From Tolypocladium sp. Sup5 PDA-1 (Eukaryota > Ascomycota > Sordariomycetes > Hypocreales > Ophiocordycipitaceae): 64,000 nt of DNA. This document shows, piece after piece, positions 10,805 to 21,566 of the stretch. A model generated the notes under the pieces. It was not told the DNA's origin, did no database searches, and worked only from the letters and a program-made list of their open reading frames with translations. The stretch covers positions 558,001 to 622,000 of the forward strand of contig JPHH03000004.1 in NCBI GenBank assembly GCA_000750105.3, in the 5' to 3' direction. Every line of letters begins with the position of its first letter. Position 1 is the first letter of the stretch. The translations under genes and the position numbers were made by a program.

Positions 10805-12405
10805 ATGGCATCCTCTCCGGCATCTTGCATACTGCTGCGGCTGCCCAAGGAACTCTGTGGCTCTGTCGTATCTTTCCTGACGAACCGCGATATCAAGAAC
10901 CTACGCGCCGCGTGTTTGGCCTTGAAAGCAATCGCCCGGCTACGCCTTGGCCGCGTCTTTCTATCCGCCAATCCACTCAACGTCAAGGTGTTCCGCGCGA
11001 TTGCAGATCACGATACCTTTCGCCATGAGTTACCGAAATCCTTTGGGACGACGCGCGCCTTATAAGCTCTCCAGAACTCGCACAGGACCGAGTTGGCTAT
11101 ACTGGGGACGATTTCGACGACACGGTAACCGAGAACGGGTGCCCTCGCTGGTTTAAAGATCGCCGCGAGGAAAGCTTAGCTCTTTGCTATGACCATATGA
11201 GGGGTAGAGATGAACCCCCAGAGAACATTCCAAATCTCATAGACTCGTGGAAATACTATGAGGAACTGCTACAAGAGCAGAAGCAAGTTCTCGCCTCTAA
11301 AGCTGACGAAGAGGCCTTCAAATATGGGCTAGGGCAGTTCCCTTCCCTAAAGCGAGTCACCATCACGCCTGCAACTCATGGGCTTCTCCAGAAGCCGTTG
11401 TATGAAACGCCCATGATCCGGGCCTTTCCATGCGGCTTCGGGTACCCGATTCCGCGCGGCTGGCCAGACTTTGAGAAGCGTGACGCGCCAATAGAGGCAC
11501 TTTTATGGGAGGACCCCAGCGATACCGACCAAGAGGGTTCTGTCACCTCCTATCACCAAATGTACGGCATGCATTGCACTATCGAGGACTACAGGAACAA
11601 GTGGCGCGGGTTCCGCGCAGCTACGAGGGTGCTGGCAGAATACAAAGAGCACCACGTTTCAGAATTCGTCGTCGACGTGCACCAAATCGAGACTGGAGTC
11701 AATTGCCACATCTTCGACCAGCCGTGCCCCGAGTATCGCAACCTTGCCGCTCTGCTAAAGCGACCTGGCTTCCGGCGTCTTGACCTTGCCCTTTTTACCG
11801 GTTTCCTCGAGCACGAGGAGTGGGTGTCCTACCGTAGCGGACATCTATACCACGCATTAGCTGAGGCAAAAGACCTGGAGCACATCAGCCTACGGGGCAG
11901 CATAGACATCGACTCGGACGGATATCCTGGGCAGCTTGTTGACCCCGAACCCGACGAATACGCTCTCCCTCTACGAACTATTTTCCCTATTGACAACTGG
12001 CCGCGCCTACGACACTTTGGCCTATCTCGGTTTCTCGTTCAACAATCTGACCTCATTGCTTTGCTTGCGGCGCTTCCAGCAACGTTGCGCTCTGTAGAGC
12101 TTAGCTTTCTAGGCTGGCTAGATGACGCCGACTGCTATAGGGAACTATTAGTTCAGATGCGCGACACGCTTGACTGGCGGACACGGCCGGAAGCAGAGAG
12201 ACCAAAGGTGACAATTGCGGTATTGCCTCCTGCGATTCGGGTATATGGGCGTGCCGTCTGGGTTGACAAGGCAGTTGACTCGTCCATGTATAATGACGGA
12301 ATCAATCCCTTTGGCACAGACTACGAGGGCGCAAATTCTGTGGTTCAAGGCCGAGGCGGGTTTGTGCGGGATGAGTTTGACCCAAGCTTTGAGCGCCGGT
12401 ACTAG
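10805..12405 (+). pseudogene. F-box protein gene with a one-base frameshift
   Basis: ATG at 10805 opens MASSPASCILLRLPKELCG, an F-box-like start (LPKELCGSVVSFLTNRDIKNLR, residues ~10-32), and reads to the Glu codon at 11027-11029. Continuing in that frame reaches TAA within ~12 codons. From 11032 the next frame is open without a stop to TAG at 12403 (~457 codons) and carries typical C-terminal F-box sequence (LLKRPGFRRLDLALF, HISLRGSIDID, WPRLRHFGLSRFLV). 10805-12405 is 1601 bases, one short of a multiple of three, and no intron with GT and AG fits the joint. So the gene has a one-base deletion, or the assembly has an error. The whole would be ~533 aa, a normal size for fungal F-box proteins that recruit substrates to SCF ubiquitin ligases. 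The remaining frame shows no other damage, so the break is recent or artefactual. Confidence 0.75.
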
Positions 12406-13527
12406 TAATTAATACTGTATCGTACGGATAAGGACCTATCGACTGTAAGTTGTCGGAGTGTTTCCCGAGCCACGGCGCAAGAGTGAATACGTAGAATATC
12501 ACGCCGTCAGCTCGACGCCCCGTGCCACAAATGCTTGCTTTTGTCTCATGCAGCTTATAGTACGAGCGCACGCCGCCCAACAGAACAACAGCCCAGCCCA
12601 TCTGTGCCCCCCAACGCACGCTGAAGAGGCGGTCAGGACGGGTTGTGCACCTGGGGCGGCGGTTTGTTGCATCTGCTGGTGCAGGGGTCGCTGCGAGACC
12701 GGGCGTCGCGCGGATTGGGGCAAGTTTACCTACATATATCTCGCGGCTCGCTCTCCGCAGCTAACTCGTCGAGCTGTAGGACTCTGCATGCCCTATCCGT
12801 ATAAGCGGTTCATCTTCAGGCGCCGCGTGCCCCCTCGATGATGGCGATTGACTCGATTCTGACGGGGCGGGCCGGCGGCGGGTTGCTGCTCGTCGACGAT
12901 GACGAGGGCTGTCGAGGATGCGCGAAGATAGACGCGGCGGTGGTGACGGGGCAGGGCGACGATGGCGTTGCGGCGGGTGTTGCCGTGACTAAGACGGGTG
13001 AGTTTTTCTGACGATTTCCTTTTTGTTTCCATCCCATTGGCACGGATCCATGATTCACTTGGCCCGATGAGGCGAGGTGAGGTCGTTGTTGGCAGACACT
13101 GACAGTTGGGGACGGCATCGTGAACTAAGCCCCTGAAGGAGCCCTGAAGCCGGGGTGCGTGCAGTGGGGCTGGCAGCGCTGGACCCTGGGGCTGTTAGAG
13201 GCCCACTCGCCGAAGTCGCAGTGGCAGTGGCACGCCATCGGCCCAAGGTGTCGCAACCACGGGTCTGACGCCATCGCAACTTTCTTTGTCCGTCTCTTTT
13301 CAGAACACGTCAACCTCTGTTTTCTATTCTCGCCCCCTTGTTCTTGCCCACGTCTCCCCCTCCACCGAGCTGGGTCTGCATGGTTATCTGCCTCGCCGAG
13401 TGGGCTTGGCTTCTTCACGTCACTTCCATCGTCCTCGCCGACTCCTCCTCCGCGATGCGATAGCCTCATCTGCAACCAACCTCCAACCGCAGCTGACCGA
13501 CGCGCGACAGTCCCGGCCGCCGCCACG
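12406..13527. other. Intergenic region with a possible small gene
   Basis: Between the F-box gene and the Dug2 gene. Apart from the weak two-exon candidate at 12838-13135 nothing is recognised. 13140-13527 is pyrimidine-rich and probably the Dug2 5' UTR and promoter. Confidence 0.35.
12838..13135 (+). CDS. Possible small two-exon gene, unknown product
   Basis: ATGATG at 12838 opens a ~53-codon exon (MMAIDSILTGRAGGG...GVAVTKT) with strongly GC-biased third positions. It meets a good donor GTGAGT; a CAG acceptor with upstream pyrimidine stretches would add DTDSWGRHRELSP and a stop, giving ~65 aa. A 17-codon upstream ORF beginning at 12789 ends in an ATGA overlap with the first ATG. No family match, and the reverse strand is also open here, so coding status is doubtful. 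Confidence 0.25.
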
Positions 13528-16249
13528 ATGCCCTCGACCACGGCCCAGCCGGACCTCACCGCCCCCGTCCTCAGCACCCTCGAGGCGCCCGACTGCCCGC
13601 AGAGCCCCCCCGAGCTCGTCCACAGCCTCAAGCACGGCAACTCGATCCTCGCCCTCGCCGTGAGCCCCCAGCACGGATCCATCTACGTCGGCACCCAGGA
13701 CGGCGAGATCGTCGCCTGGTCGCTCGCCACCTTCCACCAGATCCACCAGGTCCAGGCGCACAAGCGCAGCGTCCTGTCGCTCTTCCTCTCGCCCGACGAC
13801 TCGCTGCTCTTCTCCAGCGCCTGCGACGCCATCGTCAACGTCTGGTGCCCCAAGACCCTGCGCCACCTGTACGAGATCTACGGCGTCCACGACGTCGGCG
13901 ACATCTTCTGTACCGCCTACAGCGCCCAGCACGACACGCTGTACATTGGCGCCCAGAACACCACCATCCAATGGGTCGGCCTGAGCAGCGCCGGCGCCAG
14001 GGTCGCGCCCGGGTCGCAGAGCCACCCCGACCGCAGGAGCCATCGCTTCTTCGACTCCAAGGCCATCGGGGGCACGAGCACGCCGAGGCGCAGCGAGGAG
14101 CGGTGGGGCCTGATCCCCAAGGCCCAGGCCGTGTTGGAGATTGACGGCGGCTCCATCCGGCAGTTTGCCCACTACGGCTACGTCTACTGCATGCTCATGG
14201 CCAAGGGCCCGACGGTCGAGGCCGACGCCGACGACGACGTCTTGATATCCGGCGGCGGCGACGGAACCATAAAGCTGTGGAGGCTGGGTGCCACGTCCGG
14301 TAGCGGCCGCCATGCGGACGAGAGCGAGCATGGAGACATCGAGGAGCTCGTGACCCTGGGAACCGACGATGGCGAGTCTGTCCTCTCTCTTGCCATCGAT
14401 GGCTCGTTCCTCTACGCTGGAAAGCTGGACGGCATCGTTGAGCTCTGGGACCTCGACACCACGCAGAAGCTGAGGGTCATCAAGGCCCACGAGGGCAACG
14501 TCATGTCTCTGCAGATGGGCTGGGGGTACTTGTGGACGGCCTCGACCAATGGCTGGGCGAGTGTGAGTTTTCGGTGCTTCTCTCCGTAATCGACATCCTT
14601 GCTAACGGCAGCTGCAGAAATATAGCACCGCTCACTACGGAGCATATCGGCATGCCTCCTCTGGCGACGTCAGCCGAAAGTATCAGTGCCTGAGCAAGTG
14701 GAAGGCCCACGAGGGCAAAATCTTGGCCTCGGCCATCACCACCTACAACGACAACAAGTACTACATCACGGGCGCCAACGACGACGACATCTCGATCTGG
14801 TCCATCAAGGACAAAGATTGCTCCAAAAAGGCAGCCGCCGAGGCGAGCGAGGACTTGCTCCTCTCCACGCTGGCGGACTTTGTCTCCTACAAGACCGTTT
14901 CAGGGCGTCCCGAGTTCGCCGAGGACTGCCGCAAGGGCGCAACGTTCCTCGGCGCGCTCTTCAAGCGACTCGGCGGCCACGTCGAAATGCTGAGCACGGA
15001 AAAGGCCCACAACCCCGTCGTGTACGCCAGGTTCTCGGGCAAGAAGGAGCCCGCCGAGAGCCGGAAGCGCATCTTGTTCTACGGACACTACGACGTCGTG
15101 GCCGCCGACAACGAGAACAGCACGTGGGGAACCGACCCGTTCACCGTCAAGGGCACGAATGGCTTCCTTTACGGTCGCGGCGTCAGCGACAACAAGGGGC
15201 CCATCGTCGCCGCGCTCTACGCGGTGACGGACCTCATGCAAGCGCGCAAGCTGGAGAATGATGTCATCTTTCTTATCGAAGGCGAAGAGGAGTTTGGGTC
15301 TCGGGGCTTCGAGGAGGCCGTCAAGAGGAACAAGGAGCTCATCGGACACGTCGACTACATCCTGCTGGCGAACAGCTACTGGCTCGACGACGAGGTCCCG
15401 TGTCTGACGTATGGGCTGCGCGGCGTGCTCCATGCAACTGTCTGCGTCGACTCGCCGCGTCCCGACATACACTCCGGCGTCGACGGCTCGTACATGATGG
15501 ACGAGCCCCTGTCCGACCTGACCTGCATCCTGTCGAAGCTCAAGGGCGCCGGCAACCGCATAATGATTCCAGGATTCTACGATGGCATCCCGCCCATGAC
15601 TCCGGAGGAGGAAGCGAGATACGACGACATCGCATCGATCCTGACGCAGCACAGGGGCGAGGCCGTCTCCGAGGGCAAGCTCAAGCAGTCGCTCATGGCG
15701 CGGTGGCGCGAGCCGAACCTCACCATCCACCGGTACAAGGTGTCGGGCCCGGACGGCAGCCTCATCAGCAGCCACGCCAGTTCGCACATCAGCCTGCGGC
15801 TGGTGCCCGGGCAGGAGGTGGACGACGTGGCCAGCGCGCTGGCGTGGCTGCTGCGGCGCGAGTTCTCGCTGCTCAAGTCGCAGAACAGCCTAAGCGTCAA
15901 CATCGACAACAAGGCGGAGCCGTGGCTGGGCGACCCGACCAACGCCATCTTCCGCACTCTCGGGCAGGCCATTGTCGAGGCGTGGCCAGATTGCTTCGAC
16001 CGCTCCGCGAGCGGCGAGGTCGCCGGGTCGCTGGGGGCCAAGTCGTCGAAGCCGAGGCAGCCGCTGTACATCCGCGAGGGGGGGTCGATCCCGGCGATCC
16101 GCTTCCTGGAGAAGGAGTTTGGGGCACCGGCGGCGCATCTGCCGTGCGGGCGGGCGAGCGACGCGGCGCATCTGGATAATGAGCGCATGAACATGCTCAA
16201 CCTGCTCAAGGCGAGGGAGATTTTCGGCAAGGTGTTTGCTCGGTTATAA
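13528..16249 (+). CDS. DUG2: Dug2-type WD40/M20 peptidase, glutathione degradation
   Basis: CDS is join(13528..14562,14618..16249), 888 aa (yeast Dug2 is 878). N-terminal WD40 propeller repeats (SILALAVSPQHGSIYVGTQDG, VLISGGGDGTIKLW, LYAGKLDGIVELWDLD, KILASAITTYNDNKYYITGA) occupy about residues 30-415. The M20 metallopeptidase fold follows: metal-ligand motifs FYGHYDVV (His502, Asp504), GRGVSDNKGP, EGEEEFGSRG and the late REGGSIPAIRFLEKEFG. In yeast, Dug2 with Dug3 (a glutamine-amidotransferase-like subunit) and Dug1 forms the cytosolic glutathione-cleaving complex. The 55-nt intron (GTGAGT, branch GCTAAC, CTGCAG) restores GWAS-KYSTAHYG. The ATG is the first in frame that precedes the propeller. 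Dug3 is not in this window. High confidence in orthology. Confidence 0.93.
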
Positions 16250-16846
16250 CCATACTACATGGCATCATGGGCCATGTTTTGAACCGCGCTCCTAGAAGAT
16301 GCTGACTGCAAATGGAGGAACACGGGCTACAAGGGGTATTGCTGGGAGTCTAGGCGGTTGCGTTGTGGGCGGGTGCCATGAGACCTGGATGATTCGATGG
16401 CTACTAAGATTGTACCGTTATGGAAGTAGAGAAGAGCCTGCCTTGGTCCAACATTAATAGGAGATAAACACTATGTTGGTTGTACAATAGACGATGCGCC
16501 GCGGCGCTGACTTGTAAGAATGGCTGTCGCTGCCGTTGCGTCTCGTTTTCTCCTTGTTCCGCGTCGAACTGCCCTTACGTCTAGCTTTGCGGGTGTGAGC
16601 ATTGTCGAGGTAGATGGGAAGTCGGGCACGGGTCTGGTGCTACAAATCCGCTTCCATCCAGCGCTCGGCGCTCCGTGGTTTCCGCGGGGTGGATCGCGGA
16701 GCCCGGCCCCACTCGGCCGCCTCATGACGAAGTCGTCGGAGCTTGCAAGTGAAGTTTATAGCCCGTGCCATGTATTGTTTTGCCAAGTGCACAGTCCGTA
16801 CACAACTCTACCCACGGGGAAGCCCTGGCAGCCGCCCTCCGCCTCG
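16250..16846. other. Convergent intergenic spacer
   Basis: 3' flanks of the Dug2 gene (+) and the small secreted protein gene (-). No supported ORF, repeat or RNA gene seen. Confidence 0.4.
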
Positions 16847-17486
16847 TCACTTCAACCCCCCACCGCGATCGCGACACGCGGCCGAGTCCCCGATCCTCCT
16901 GCCCCCGGCGGCGTCCATGTGTAGGAGGAAGTTGGAGCCGTCGGCGTACGTCGCGTTGATTTTGAAGAACCCCGCGTTTGCAAATCTGCAGCACAGGGCG
17001 TCGACCAGCGTCTTGAGCTGTTGGTCAAACGGGGGGGGCGCGTTGCGTTGCTTGCGGCCGGCCCGGGGGTTGATAATGTTGAAGACTGCCGCGATGAAAC
17101 TGGCTACTCTGTCACCTAGGGTTCGGCTCGCGGGGTGGTGTGCTATGTTGTGGGTGCAAGGTTGCTTCGCGTTGAGCGGCTCGTCTCGTCGGCCATTCTG
17201 AGTACAGTATTTTGGAGCCGTTTCTTCGATCCTGAATGGATGCGCGTCGCTCGTACCAACTATACGCATCGGCCTTGTCAGCGTCCACGATCCACACCGG
17301 TGGTATTGACCAAGGATTGTCCATTGTACCATCATTATTCCATTCTCCAGAATTGATGCCAGCTGCGTTGCCAGGTTGAACCGCGTCGGAAAGGGGCTGC
17401 TGCCCAGTGGCTTGGGCCACACAGGCGCCGACAAGCCCAGTCGCAGAGAGCAGCAAAACGGAACCCGCAGAAGCAAGGAACTTCAT
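16847..17486 (-). CDS. Small secreted protein, effector-like, unknown
   Basis: CDS is complement(join(16847..17259,17330..17486)), 189 aa. The N-terminus is a clear signal peptide (MKFLASAGSVLLLSATGLVGACVAQ). A 70-nt intron (GTACAA donor, branch GCTGAC, TATAG acceptor) joins in phase to VGTSDAHPFRIEETAPKYCT. The mature protein has five Cys (YCTQ, PCTHN, ALCCRF, AACRD), a hydrophobic VASFIAAVFNI patch and a basic RAGRKQRN stretch. I recognise no family. Size, secretion and lack of known domains resemble fungal small secreted proteins, but effector function is only inference. It is flanked by a convergent Dug2 gene and a long upstream gap. Confidence 0.65.
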
Positions 17487-18597
17487 ACCGACGACGCTGG
17501 TGAGATTGAAAGGGTATCTATCTTGGCGGTGGGAGGCAACGGTGCTTAGCCGTGGTTGAGTGCCTTGAAGCCGTTGGAAACAGGGTAAAGTGTGGCAGAC
17601 GGCATATGGCCTCGGAGTCCGTCGCGGAATGGCCAATTAGTATATCTTCCCAAGATGCTGATCAGGGCGGTAATAAAGGCATGTCCGGCATGCCTCGATC
17701 CAGCAACAACCGCGCCCGCCGGTCATCACTGTGCTGACTTGGGTGGCGAGTTATCTGTTTTTGGTTCATGTTTGGATGATCAACGGCTGACTGTGCTGCC
17801 TCAACCGCCTCAATCTCTACATTGACGTACTGCTTCTCCGCAGGCATCGAGGTTCCAACACTTGCTAGATCTGTATATGACCGTGTGGCCTAGTTTAACC
17901 TGCTGCCCCGGTCCAGGCGCAGTTGGAAATATGCAGGGACTTGGACCCTGTTTTCAGCAGGCGACTCTTGAACTCGACTGGGAGGTCACATGTAGCATCT
18001 GCCATCCGGCCCGGCACAGTCCCTTTAAATGTCGTAAAGGAGCAAGCGGGTCACATAACCCCTGTAAGTAACCTGCTTGCTCCTCTACGACAGTTAAAGG
18101 GATGAAAGCGCAGTGCCCCAGAACCACGTGGGCTTAGCCTCTTAGTAGCGTAGCCTACCCTGCACCCCGTGTCTCACCAGCATGCGCATGCTCACAACCG
18201 GCTGCTCGGTGCAACCTCCCATCATCCTTTACGAATAACAGGCCACTCCTAGGCTTGCGCACATTTAAAAAGTGTAATCAAGCCCTATCTTCTCACCATG
18301 GCTTCCAATGACGTGCCCTGCTGAAAACGTGTTGAATAAGCTTTAAGATAATCTCGCCATCGGTTGCTGGAACTTGGCACATGAGAAGCCATGTGGGGGG
18401 CACGAACGGACCTCGGCCCACGATGCCCGGGTATTGGTGAGATAATGACTTGACTCTGCTGGTGAACAGGTTAAGAAGGACGGCGCCGGCTCAAATGAGA
18501 TGCTCATAAAAGAAGACATAAACATACAATACTCTCGCTGTTTTGAAGAGAAGTATTAGCTGGCAGTACGACGACGGACACCCTTCCCAAACAAACC
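17487..18597. other. 1.1-kb divergent intergenic region with hairpin
   Basis: Between the small secreted protein (-) and the thioesterase-like gene (+). AT-richer than its surroundings. The only structured element is the long inverted repeat at 18020-18102, annotated separately. Confidence 0.45.
18020..18102. repeat. 32-bp inverted repeat with 19-nt loop
   Basis: The arm at 18020-18051 matches the reverse complement of 18071-18102 at 29 of 32 positions. Mismatches fall at arm positions 10, 18 and 29, the last being a G-U pair in RNA. The loop is 18052-18070. It lies ~500 bp from the genes on either side and outside any ORF. A transcript would fold into a stable stem of microRNA-like (milRNA) precursor size. 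It could equally be a small MITE-like element or the terminal part of a decayed transposon. No target-site duplication was obvious. Confidence 0.8.
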
Positions 18598-19731
18598 ATG
18601 AGTTCCGAGGATTGGACACCGGCCTCGCTGGAGGAGATGACCAGCATCGCGAAGCTCGATGAGAGGACCTTTTCGGCAGACTTATCCCCAACCTACTGCA
18701 TAGGAACAGGTGCGTCGACATGCCGCTGATGTTATCCTCCGCTTCATCCACCATACGTCCCCGTCCGCGGGTTGCCCCATCCGCACCGCAACGGGGCAGC
18801 CCCCGGCCCCGACATATCGTGAACCTGAGCTAACGTGAAGCCCCCCCCAGTCCCCAATGGCGGCTACGTCGCCTCCGTCTTCCTCAAGGTCGCCAAGGCC
18901 TACCTCGCCCCCCGCGGCCAGCCAGACACCCTCGTCGCGCACTGGCAGTTCCTCGGCCGGACGCAGACCGGCCCCGCGGTGCTCCACGTCGAGGAGGCCA
19001 AGCCGGGCCGCGGCCTGTCCGTCCTGCACATCACGCTGCACCAACGGGGCCTGCTGGGCGCGCACCCGTGGCTGTCCCCCGAAGACGCCGGCCGGGGCGA
19101 GGTCGTAGCGTACATCACCAACCGCAAGATGGACGACGAGAGCGGCATCACGCTCGCCACGGGCTGGAGCATCCCCAACGCGCCGCCGCCCGTCACGGAC
19201 CTGGCCGCGCTCCCGCTGGGCAAGGATCCCAACTGGCAGCGCCTGCACATCTGGCTCATGAAGCGGCTGCCCATGATGCACAACCTCGAGTACTACGTGC
19301 CGCGCGCCGGCCACCCGGGCCCCGCGACGCAGGACCTCTGGATCCGCCTCGCCGTCGGGGAGCGCTTCACCGACACGGCGCTCGGCTACGTCGCCGACGC
19401 CGCCGCCGTGCTCATCCCCGAGTCCTACCGCGCCGAGTCGCGCAACGGGCCCGCGCCGCCGGGGAGGTTCGAGCGCTACACGGGCTTCTGGTACCCGACC
19501 ATCACCATGAACCTCGACGTCAAGAAGAAGCTGCCGGCGCAGGGCGTCGAGTGGCTGCGCCTGCGTGTCGCGTCGCGGATGATTCAGGATGGGCGGTACG
19601 ACATGGAATTGCTGATCTTTGATGAACAGGGGGACTTGGTCGCGATAGGGCATCACGTTGCCATGGTTGTGGACGTGGAGAGGAACTATGCGAATCGGGG
19701 CGAGGTACCGAGGTCGAAGCCAAAGATCTAG
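18598..19731 (+). CDS. Thioesterase-superfamily (hotdog fold) protein
   Basis: CDS is join(18598..18709,18851..19731), 330 aa. Exon 1 gives MSSEDWTPASLEEMTSIAKL. The 141-nt intron (GTGCGT; acceptor in a poly-C tract, CCCCAG) joins to VPNGGYVASVFLKVAKAYL. The PNGGY loop, the following TLVAHWQFLGRTQ strand and the late TGFWYPTITMNLDVKKKL region fit the fungal acyl-CoA thioesterase II-like family with two hotdog domains. Such proteins hydrolyse or bind acyl thioesters in the cytosol or peroxisome; no PTS1 is seen (ends SKPKI). Substrate is unknown. It faces the O-methyltransferase with 265 bp between stops, and nothing else suggests a shared pathway. Confidence 0.85.
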
Positions 19732-19996
19732 GAGCATGATGGTTAGTTTCGAAGAGGTGGAGGCGGTACTCATCTTACAATAGATTATAAAGTATGTCGC
19801 GTAGAAATTAGAGGATAGAGACGGGTAGCTTGGCACGATCTGCTCGAACCAACAGCCGGGGGAAAGGGGGTGGCTTTGGAATAATCGCGTTGAACGAGAT
19901 GCAGTCTAGACTATGAAAGAGACGATAGAGTTTGGATCTACATACGCATTCTCAGACCACTATACCAAGTACTTGGCAGATATGTGGACCTGCGGC

Positions 19997-21474
19997 TCAC
20001 TCCTCCCAGGCAGCCTCCATGAGCCACATCCGTCCGCTCGACTTCCACGCGCCCTGCCACTTGAACCGTAGGTCCGCCTGCTTAAATAGGCTCTTCCAAT
20101 CGTCAATATCGCGGTCCCGCGAGTTGCACACCGTCTTCATCAGCACGTCCAGCACCCGGAGGCTCTTCTCCTCCACGCGCGAGACCAACCCCGGCGCCAT
20201 CAACACAATGTCGTTGATGATGACGCGCGAGCCGGGCCGCATAGCGGGCACGAGAGCCTTGAGGATCTGCACGGCGTACTTGTCCGTAAAGGCGTGGAAT
20301 ATGTGCCTGAACAGGTACGCGGATGCAACGACCGGCTGCTCCTGGAAGAAGTCATGCGTCGTGAGCTTGACCCGCTTCGTGAGATGCTCGGGCACCTTGC
20401 CATTTGTGACGGCCGTACGCATGCCGGGCAGATCCTGGACGTCGAAAGAAAGAGATGGGAAGGCCTCTGCAATCGCCACAGACACGAATCCTTCGTTGCC
20501 TCCCATCTAATCCTGCGGTTAGCCCTTGGCGCACGAGAATAGGTATACGATCCAACTCACATCCACAACGGTGCCATTGCCAAGCTTGTCCCAGGGGTAG
20601 CTGTGAACCGTGTGCGACACTTCAAACCCTTCCCTGGAGCCCATGGCCTTCATGGCCTGGTCGTACCTCTTCGAACGCGCCTCGTCTGCTTGTAGATGGG
20701 CAAAGACATTCATAGAGTGACCGTAGGCCAAGTTGAGGCCCTGAAATTCAGTCAATAAACGCTCAGCAAACGCCGTAGAGGGCGAAACTTACCGTCTCGT
20801 TGTCCTCTTGTGATGCAGGCCACTTCCGCATGGCCGTGGCGGTGTATGCCACAGGAGCAAAGAAGTCGCTCATGTACATCTCGACCCAGCTCGAGAGGTT
20901 TACATCCTCAAGAAACAGAAGCGACGACCTGCTGTGGGCAACATGCCCTGTCTCCGGCTCGCAGAAGAGGTTGTTTGCCATCGCCAGGCGGAGCAAGCGC
21001 CGGAGATCATACGACGGGACATCGACGCCCACGCGCTTCTGAACTTCGACGGAAAGGTCCTGGTATGATATGGAACCCGTGCGCGGCACGGCCTCGGCAA
21101 GCTTGAACTCGGTGATGGCATGTAAAGGGATGAAGCTGACGGTCTAGGCAATGCTTAGCTGCATTCACGTACACAGGAACACGGCGTCAACTCACATCCC
21201 ATGCCAGGGTCTTCAAACCCTCGCGAGGGCCCAGGGTAAGGTCGTGAAGTTCCTTCGTCAGTGCAATGACCTCCATTCTGGCCTTCTTAGCCTCGGGATC
21301 TAATTGGGCAATAGGAAAGTCGGCTAGACCGTCGGGGTGAAAGGACGGTGCCTCCAGGCCTTTGGCGCGGAGGTCGTCTGTGAGAACCCGTGTCTTTGCC
21401 TCTATCTCCTTTGAAAGAGTCGTCAACCTGTTGAGGGGCGACTCAGTAGCCGGACTTGCGAGTGAGTTGCCCAT
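19997..21474 (-). CDS. SAM-dependent O-methyltransferase (COMT type)
   Basis: CDS is complement(join(19997..20506,20561..20740,20793..21143,21196..21474)), 439 aa. All three introns are 52-54 nt with GTGAGT or GTAAGT donors and phase 0. The N-terminal winged-helix dimerisation part (SYDLRRLLRLAMANNLFCEP) leads to the SAM-binding domain: motif I reads VVDMGGNEGFV, more divergent than the usual VDVGGGxG, followed by FDVQDLPG. The catalytic His is in YLFRHIFHAFTD, where most relatives have HDW. Late motif RVIINDIVLM is present. The class transfers methyl from SAM to hydroxyls of small molecules, often in secondary metabolism, but no PKS, NRPS or terpene gene is nearby. Start chosen at the only in-frame ATG (MGNSLAS). 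A TATATA lies ~90 bp upstream. Confidence 0.9.
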
Positions 21475-21560
21475 ATTGGCGTGTTTTCCAAGGGGACTGC
21501 TGATGCAAGGTAGAGAAGTGTAGACGAGAGGACATCTGCCGAGTATGGAAAGAGCTGAGT

Positions 21561-21566
21561 TATATA
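21561..21566 (-). promoter_or_regulatory. TATA box of the O-methyltransferase gene
   Basis: TATATA (palindromic) ~90 nt upstream of the ATG at 21474. Assigned by spacing. Confidence 0.35.

Noticed and set aside
13420..14490. 356-codon minus-strand open frame opposite Dug2
   Set aside because: The sense strand has clear WD40 repeats; the antisense is compositional.
18598..21474. Secondary-metabolite cluster (thioesterase plus O-methyltransferase)
   Set aside because: No PKS, NRPS, terpene synthase, P450 or cluster regulator lies within reach; the pairing is probably coincidental.
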